Assembly (NCBI RefSeq): GCF_002954405.1
Contig: NZ_MQWC01000004.1
Location: 656,065-720,064 of the forward strand
Source: Salinibacter sp. 10B
GTDB taxonomy: Bacteria > Bacteroidota > Rhodothermia > Rhodothermales > Salinibacteraceae
DNA length: 64,000 bases
Reading direction: 5' to 3'
Below, piece by piece: positions 59,133-64,000 of the stretch. How positions within the stretch are numbered: the stretch's first letter is position 1; the number at the start of each line of letters is the position of its first letter. Under the pieces are notes generated by a model. That model saw only the letters and a program-made list of their open reading frames with translations. It was not told the DNA's origin and searched no databases. The translations under genes and the position numbers were made by a program.

Positions 59133-59981
59133 TTACCCAGACATCATAATCAAGAGAATCGTCACGAGGAAGCTCACCAGCAGAACCCCAATGAACACGA
59201 GAGCCATAGTGCTGCTCGTTTGCGAGTGCTGGGCCGGCCCCGCCGCCACGGGCGACCGCGCCGCGGAAGACGAATCCGACGCCGATTCCGGCACGTCCCC
59301 CTCCGGGGCGAGGTCGGTATCGGCCCCGGCGTCGGGATCGGTGGCAAAGCGCACGGGGTCACTCCAGGGCCCCTCCGTATCGTTGGGAAAAAGGGCCGCG
59401 ACGCGCCAGTGCAGGGTCGCACGCTCCTCGGGCAGTTCGTTGAAGATCGTAAGCGAGGTCGCCTCCACTGTCAGGTCCACGATCGGATCTGCGAACGCCT
59501 CGTCGTGGGCCACCTGGAGCCGATACCCACTGGCCTCCGGGACCGCCTCCCACGTGAAGGCCGGAGCCTCCGCATCCACCACATCGTCTTCGATCGGATA
59601 GATGGACACCGGCGGGGCGTCAACGAGAAACTGTGCCTCCTGCGATGCGTCCGGCTCGCCCCACGTGAAGTGGGCTGCGGTACTCCAGGGCGCCTGCGGG
59701 GCCTCCACTCGCACCCGCCATACGACTGCCCCTGCATCCTCGGGCAGCACCTCGTCGAGAGCAATGTCGGTGGGCGCCTCCACGACCTCGTCGTAGAAGA
59801 ACGACTCGAAGGCCTCCGTTTCGGCCAGCTGGAGCCGGTAGGCCTCCGCCTCCGGAATCGAGGTCCATCGAAATTCCGACGACGCATCCGGCACGGGCCG
59901 CTGAGCAACGGGGTGAGTGGGGTGGGGAGCCGGAAGGGTCGAGGGCGGTACGTCCGGGCGAGAAGAAGTGGAAGTAGCCAT
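59133..59981 (-). CDS. Membrane-anchored protein with two Fn3-like repeats
   Basis: 282 residues. Pro-rich N-terminus (about 1-30), then two similar beta-domains at about 32-125 and 125-215. Each has FxWxxxPEAxxYRLQxAxxxAF, a spacer, then a (V/H)WRV strand and PWS, the usual pattern of extracellular fibronectin III-like repeats. An acidic linker and one C-terminal helix (MALVFIGVLLVSFLVTILLIMMSG) follow, with no N-terminal signal peptide. Topology is thus tail-anchored, with the repeats probably cytoplasmic unless it is exported another way. Function unknown. Confidence 0.75.
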   Translation of the reverse strand: MATSTSSRPDVPPSTLPAPHPTHPVAQRPVPDASSEFRWTSIPEAEAYRLQLAETEAFESFFYDEVVEAPTDIALDEVLPEDAGAVVWRVRVEAPQAPWSTAAHFTWGEPDASQEAQFLVDAPPVSIYPIEDDVVDAEAPAFTWEAVPEASGYRLQVAHDEAFADPIVDLTVEATSLTIFNELPEERATLHWRVAALFPNDTEGPWSDPVRFATDPDAGADTDLAPEGDVPESASDSSSAARSPVAAGPAQHSQTSSTMALVFIGVLLVSFLVTILLIMMSG

Positions 59982-60312
59982 AAGGTCCAAGCAATCGTAA
60001 AAAGCGGGCACAGCGCGCAACGATAACGTAAGGAAGCCGACCGACCTCGTCCATCCTCCACGGCAACTCTTCGTTAAAATACGGCGTAGGGACTGCGGGA
60101 CGGCGTAAACAGAACTCCGGCGGGATTCCCTCCGGCCCCGGTCGACGCACAGGTGTGGCTTAGGGATAACTGCTCCAAAATCTCTCACGCGACACCTTTG
60201 TCTTCTGCCTCGTACCCGTTATTCTGTATCGTCTCCTGTCGGCGGTCCCTTCCTGTCCCCCCGGCAGGATCCCCCCCCTTCTCATGTCACGACGCGCAAT
60301 ACGGCTGTTTCC
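59982..60312. other. Divergent intergenic region
   Basis: 331 bases between the Fn3-like gene and the stress-protein gene. It should contain both promoters. I see no hairpin, repeat or reading frame worth naming. Confidence 0.35.
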
Positions 60313-61257
60313 ATGACGCTGAATATCGACACCATCCTCTTCCCCACCGACTTCTCGGACGTGGCGGAAGGCGCATTCGCCCATGCCGCGCACCTCGCTC
60401 TTCGGTACCACGCCACGATTCACGTCTTCAACGTCGTGGCTCCGGACGGAGGAGATACATCCAACCCCATGGACTTCCTCCCTGTGGAGCCGGCCGCCGA
60501 CACCGACGCGGACGAACCTGCGGCCCAACACGTGGAGGTCCAAACGGCCACTCAGGAGCGCGGCACCGTCCCCGTAGTGTACACCCAAACCGATAGCACT
60601 TCTCCCTCGGAGGCCATCATCAACTACGCCGACGAGAAGGACATGGACCTCGTGGTGATGGGAACACATGGCCGCAAGGGCATGGACCGGCTGCTGAGCG
60701 GAAGCGTCTCGGAGGAGGTTGTGCGTGGGGCTCCCTGCCCCGTCTTCACGGTGCTTCCCTCCGCGGACGAGGGCAGCGTGCCTACAATCTCCCGCGTGCT
60801 TGCCCCTGTGGACCTCTCGGAGCAGTCGGATATGGTAGTGCATCACGCCGCGGCCCTGTCGGACGCCTACGCGGCTCCGCTCGACCTTCTGCACGTGGTC
60901 GAGGAGGCGGCCTATCCCAGTGCTTACGGCCTCGATCCCCTCACGCCCTCCCTACCCAATGTGCAGGACCGTGCCCGGGAGGCCCTGGAAACGCTGGCCG
61001 GGCGGCTCGACCTGCGCACCGACCCGGTGAACGTGCACGTGCTGGCGGGCTACGCGGCGCGGGACATCGTTGAGTTTGCGCAAGAGCACGAGGTGGACCT
61101 CATCGTGATGGCCACGCACGGTCGCACCGGGCTCGACCGCTTCCTGATCGGGAGCGTGGCCGAGAAGGTGGTACGCCGCGCGCCGTGCCCCGTCTTCACC
61201 CTTAAAAGCTTCGGCAAGTCGTTGTTGCCGGAAAGCGAGACGCAGGAATCGGAATAA
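60313..61257 (+). CDS. Tandem universal stress protein (two UspA domains)
   Basis: 314 residues with two UspA domains, about 1-155 and 158-300. Each begins with a IxxPTDFSD/VLAPVDLSEQS strand and ends with the ATP-binding motif: GTHGRKGMDRLLSGSVSEEVVRGAPCPVFTV in the first, ATHGRTGLDRFLIGSVAEKVVRRAPCPVFTL in the second. Both motifs look intact, so both sites may bind ATP. Cytoplasmic. Such proteins accumulate in stress and starvation; the partner is unknown. Confidence 0.95.
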   Translation: MTLNIDTILFPTDFSDVAEGAFAHAAHLALRYHATIHVFNVVAPDGGDTSNPMDFLPVEPAADTDADEPAAQHVEVQTATQERGTVPVVYTQTDSTSPSEAIINYADEKDMDLVVMGTHGRKGMDRLLSGSVSEEVVRGAPCPVFTVLPSADEGSVPTISRVLAPVDLSEQSDMVVHHAAALSDAYAAPLDLLHVVEEAAYPSAYGLDPLTPSLPNVQDRAREALETLAGRLDLRTDPVNVHVLAGYAARDIVEFAQEHEVDLIVMATHGRTGLDRFLIGSVAEKVVRRAPCPVFTLKSFGKSLLPESETQESE

Positions 61258-61307
61258 CGTGCCCCCGCACGCACCTCGTCGCCCGCGTTCCGTATGATCC
61301 TCCCCCT

Positions 61308-62057
61308 ATGCTCCACCTCGAACGTCCCCTCGTCTTCCTGGACCTTGAAGCGACCGGTACCGATCCGCAGGAGGCACGCGTGATCCAGATCGCCCTGCAG
61401 CGCTTCGTACCGGCCGACGACGGGGCCACCCTCGACGCCAGCCTCGACCGGCTCGTGGACCCGCAACAGGACGTCCCCTCGGACGTGACGTCGCTGACCG
61501 GGATCACCACGGCCGACGTGCAGGGCCACCCGACCTTCGACGCACTCACGTCCTCCCTCGTCCCCCTTCTGGAGGACGCCGACCTGGCGGGCTACAATGC
61601 GCTTGCGTACGACCTCCCGCTGCTTCAAGCCGAATTTGAGCGAGCGGGGCAGTCTCTGCCCGGCCCCTCCGACCGCGTGGTCCTCGATCCGTACCGACTG
61701 GAACAGGTGCTTCGTCCCCGCACCCTCACCGCTCTGTACGAGCGCTATACGGGTCGGTCGCTGGAGAACGCCCACGACGCTCACGCCGACGTCGAGGCCG
61801 CTGGGGCCGTCCTACAACACCAGATGGCCGAGCATGACCTCGACGCAACGCCGGCCGAGCTGGCGAATCTGGCCCGTGGCGACTACCTCGACGATGGGCG
61901 AAAACTTAAGCAGGATGGGAACCAGGTCGTCGTCTGCTTCGGCAAGCACAGCGGCAAAACACTCCGCCAGCTCCAGTCCGACCACGCCGACTATTTCGAC
62001 TGGATGTACCGAACGATCGACGAGATTCGCCCCCACATTGACGACGCCCTAGGCTGA
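61308..62057 (+). CDS. DnaQ-like 3'-5' exonuclease with C-terminal DUF3820 domain
   Basis: 249 residues. DEDDh exonuclease motifs: FLDLEATGTDP (ExoI, Asp and Glu), GYNALAYDLPLL (ExoII) and HDAHADVEA (ExoIII). The C-terminal about 50 residues, VCFGKHSGKTLRQL and YFDWMYRTI, are a DUF3820-type tail often fused to such exonucleases. It may trim DNA or RNA. It starts 50 bases after the stress-protein gene. A MmcB-like nuclease gene follows on the same strand. Confidence 0.9.
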   Translation: MLHLERPLVFLDLEATGTDPQEARVIQIALQRFVPADDGATLDASLDRLVDPQQDVPSDVTSLTGITTADVQGHPTFDALTSSLVPLLEDADLAGYNALAYDLPLLQAEFERAGQSLPGPSDRVVLDPYRLEQVLRPRTLTALYERYTGRSLENAHDAHADVEAAGAVLQHQMAEHDLDATPAELANLARGDYLDDGRKLKQDGNQVVVCFGKHSGKTLRQLQSDHADYFDWMYRTIDEIRPHIDDALG

Positions 62058-62182
62058 CCCCGCCCCCCTGCTTCCGATGGGCGAAGTGCCTGTCTCACTC
62101 GATGGGGCTTGTGTGTATTTCGTCGCGCGCCTCTTGCCTGTACGCCCTGCCCCTCTCCCTCTGAACTCATGACCCTGCCTCC

Positions 62183-62632
62183 ATGACGGAGACGATCATT
62201 CAGAATCAGTTGTACGACTGGTGCTCGGACAAACGCCATCCGGTCACGATCGACAATTGCGGCGCCTGTACGATTGGCAAAGCGGACCTCTTAAGCGTAA
62301 CAAAGGCCCGCCTCGTGCACGAGTTTGAAATCAAGTGCACCGTAACCGACTTCGAGCGTGATTTCACGGACAAGGACACGAAGCACAAGCGCCTGGGCCG
62401 GGCCGACAACCGACTCATGTCGTTGCCGAACTATTTCTGGTTCGCTACGCCGCCGAACCTGCTGGACCTGGACGACATCCCGGACTACGCCGGCCTCATG
62501 ATCGTGGACGACGATGGATGCGTTGAAGAAAAACCCGCCCCTCGCATCCACTCCGACAACCTTTCGGACAAGGACCGTCGCTACATTGAACGCGGCCTTA
62601 CTCACCGCTACTGGCGCCGGCGAAACGACTGA
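62183..62632 (+). CDS. MmcB-like PD-(D/E)xK nuclease family protein
   Basis: 149 residues. The core reads KADLLSVTK then EFEIKCTVTDFERDF, supplying the Asp and the ExK of the restriction-endonuclease fold. KHKRL and a YFWFATPP strand follow, then a GLMIVDDDG segment, which is the layout of MmcB-type repair proteins. No membrane segment. Two extra Cys (DNCGACTIG) before the core are unusual. Together with the upstream exonuclease gene it may form a small DNA-processing pair, but this is only positional. Confidence 0.65.
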   Translation: MTETIIQNQLYDWCSDKRHPVTIDNCGACTIGKADLLSVTKARLVHEFEIKCTVTDFERDFTDKDTKHKRLGRADNRLMSLPNYFWFATPPNLLDLDDIPDYAGLMIVDDDGCVEEKPAPRIHSDNLSDKDRRYIERGLTHRYWRRRND

Positions 62633-62661
62633 ATCGATTGACTTTTCCCGTACAGTGTCTG

Positions 62662-62735
62662 CACCCCTGCCTGGACTCGAACCAGGACCTGCGGCTTAGG
62701 AGGCCACTGCTCTTTCCAGGTTGAGCTACAGGGGC
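62662..62735 (-). tRNA. trnR-CCU: tRNA-Arg, anticodon CCU
   Basis: 74 nt. Acceptor stem GCCCCTG pairs with CAGGGGT (one G:U). The D arm is GCTC/GAGC, the anticodon arm GTGGC/GCCGC with loop CTCCTAA giving CCT, and the T arm CTGG TTCGAGT CCAG. Discriminator G. CCA is not encoded. It reads AGG codons. No integrase or att-like duplication is seen beside it. Confidence 0.95.
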
Positions 62736-62757
62736 AACTGTCTACTCGCCGGGCGCT

Positions 62758-62789
62758 GCCCTGAGAAAAAGTCCTATTCCCTCAGGGGC
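62758..62789. terminator. Small hairpin between the 95-aa gene and tRNA-Arg
   Basis: GCCCTGAG (62758-62765) pairs with CTCAGGG(G)C (62781-62789). It lies downstream of the minus-strand 95-aa gene and upstream of the tRNA. There is no T-run after the stem in that direction, so termination is uncertain. Confidence 0.3.
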
Positions 62790-62827
62790 GTGCGTACGCT
62801 ACGGCGCTCCGTGAACTTTGAAAAACG

Positions 62828-63115
62828 CTAGCTGGAGACAATCTCGATTTCGATGTCGTAGTCGGCCGTCGTCAGTGTAATGGTACGGTTTTGGTTTGCG
62901 AGGCCGTAGTCTTCAATCGCATCGGGAAAAGCCCCGTCCGGCGTGTCCATGTTGAACAACGCATCGGCCACCACCTTCCAGTCCTCCGGGGTCAGGTGAA
63001 CCGTCGCCGCCCCGTCTTCCGCCACCATCGGGGCGTAGTCGAGCACTCGTTCCAGGTGATTGATCGCCTGTTTTAGATGCTTGTTCTCAGGAATGTCGGG
63101 ATCGAGTTCAGCCAT
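62828..63115 (-). CDS. Small acidic protein of unknown function
   Basis: 95 residues, soluble and acidic. It begins MAELDPDIPENKHLKQAINHLERVLDY and ends in a beta-rich TITLTTADYDIEIEIVSS. No family recognised. A single gene whose stop is 92 bases from the tRNA. Codon use is like the neighbours, which supports a real gene. Confidence 0.72.
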   Translation of the reverse strand: MAELDPDIPENKHLKQAINHLERVLDYAPMVAEDGAATVHLTPEDWKVVADALFNMDTPDGAFPDAIEDYGLANQNRTITLTTADYDIEIEIVSS

Positions 63116-63619
63116 GTCGAGGGGGATGAGACAACATCAGTACAGAAGAACCAGTCGTCTGCGCTCTACGAAGCGGCTCGGCGGCACGTTCCTCTCCAAG
63201 ACCGTTTGGCGAGCACATGCAGGAAACGGAAGATCGGGACAGAGTCGCCCCTGCATGCCGTAGCGGTCCGCCGCCCCGACGCTCATATGCGCCCATCAGG
63301 CTCAATGCTGAACGCCCCGTAACTACGCCCCGAAACGGAACGGGCTCCACTCCACCGACCTCAACGGCACATGCGGTATCAGCAGCATTTGCAGATCAAC
63401 ATCCCGTTCTCCGCAGAAGAATACAAAAATTTACCAGCGCCGTCCCTGCGAATCGCCGAACGAGTTCTGCGATTACGGCGCTCGCTTTGTATCCTTGTAC
63501 CGGTCCGTTCCCCCCCTCTCAACGAACAATGCCTGCACCGCACGGGTCTTCGTCCCCGTTGAACGGAGGGATTTTTGTCCGGACCACTGTGGCTCCCCCT
63601 TGCACTATGCGTTCTCGTC
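63116..63619. other. Intergenic region upstream of thyA
   Basis: 504 bases between divergent genes. It is uneven in composition, with A/T-richer patches at 63375-63440. Short frames on both strands lack motifs. It probably includes promoters for both genes, but none can be named with confidence. Confidence 0.4.
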
Positions 63620-64000
63620 ATGCGGATCTATCTCGACTACCTCCAGGACATTCTCGACCACGGCACCGAGCACGCCGATCGCACCGGCACCGGTACGCTC
63701 CGCGTGTTTGGGCGCCAGCTCCGATTTGACTTAACGGACGGATTTCCCCTTCTCACCACGAAACGAGTGTGGATGCGGGGCGTGACGGAGGAGCTGCTCT
63801 GGTTCCTGCGGGGCGAGACCAACATTCAGCCGCTCGTACAGGCCGGCGTATCCATCTGGACGGACTGGCCCCTTCAGCGATATCGTGAGCAGACCGGGGC
63901 CGAGATCTCTCAGGATGCGTTCGAGGAGCGCATTGCCACAGACGATGCCTTTGCAGAGAAATGGGGCGACCTCGGTCCCATCTACGGGAAGCAGTGGCGC
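63620..64000 (+). CDS. thyA: Thymidylate synthase; 3' end outside window
   Basis: The first 127 residues are present. It begins [15 protein letters not shown], then [19 protein letters not shown] with the phosphate-binding Arg, [30 protein letters not shown], and [13 protein letters not shown] at the window edge. These are classical ThyA segments. The catalytic Cys lies beyond the window. The enzyme makes dTMP from dUMP with methylene-tetrahydrofolate. Confidence 0.97.
   Translation, partial: MRIYLDYLQDILDHGTEHADRTGTGTLRVFGRQLRFDLTDGFPLLTTKRVWMRGVTEELLWFLRGETNIQPLVQAGVSIWTDWPLQRYREQTGAEISQDAFEERIATDDAFAEKWGDLGPIYGKQWR

Noticed and set aside
62662-62735. tRNA-Arg as an integration site for a mobile element
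   Set aside because: No integrase gene and no duplicated 3' tRNA end are visible on either side.

Overview
The window is GC-rich double-stranded chromosomal DNA. It most likely comes from a halophilic member of the Rhodothermota/Bacteroidota, close to the Salinibacter group. Three things point there: the predicted proteins are strikingly rich in Asp and Glu, the MutL and the ~1190-residue SGSISRGI-type outer-membrane protein look Bacteroidota-like, and start sites rarely carry a strong Shine-Dalgarno sequence. This assignment is inferred from protein character, not from a search. Almost all of the window is ordinary core chromosome. I found no rRNA, CRISPR array, intact insertion sequence or prophage. 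One tRNA is present: tRNA-Arg(CCU) on the minus strand near 62.7 kb.

Layout, 0-23 kb: end of a blue copper protein with its terminator, a CopD-like membrane protein, a very large PLP decarboxylase and one-piece glycine dehydrogenase (gcvP); an M20D amidohydrolase; long-type ispH with an overlapping methyltransferase; an M20 dipeptidase; an exported methyltransferase; a cobalamin-binding-like protein, membrane dipeptidase and CaiB/BaiF CoA-transferase running together; glyQS; a ~0.9 kb gene-poor stretch with a frameshifted GIY-YIG remnant; a MATE exporter; three small unknown genes; and a zinc alcohol dehydrogenase.

Layout, 23-43 kb: a minus-strand envelope block (ABC exporter half, cyclic-nucleotide-binding protein, Omp85 protein, M23 peptidase), then hprK, a MoxR ATPase, a giant beta-barrel, an NHL-repeat protein and purD. 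Divergent from purD are an Omp85-type barrel, a YbhN-like flippase-type protein, a family 2 glycosyltransferase and a polysaccharide deacetylase. These four look like an envelope glycoconjugate group.

Layout, 43-64 kb: a small membrane protein with a histidine-kinase-like helix, acnA, tryptophanase, asparaginase, hpt, tilS, mutL, a tail-anchored small protein and uvrC. An accessory spot follows at 56.3-58.1 kb: an AT-richer HNH-motif gene bracketed by perfect 12-bp inverted repeats, a strong hairpin and a decayed DUF433 antitoxin-like fragment. Then come L-lactate dehydrogenase, a repeat-bearing membrane protein, a tandem universal stress protein, a DnaQ-like exonuclease with a DUF3820 tail, an MmcB-like nuclease, the tRNA, a small unknown gene and the start of thyA.

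The parts most worth a second look are the HNH cassette at 56.7-57.5 kb, the perfect 37-bp palindrome at 7.07 kb, the repeated TCCGGA-centred motif in front of acnA, the recurring GCGTATT-type intergenic repeats, and a possible Trp-containing leader peptide in front of tryptophanase.
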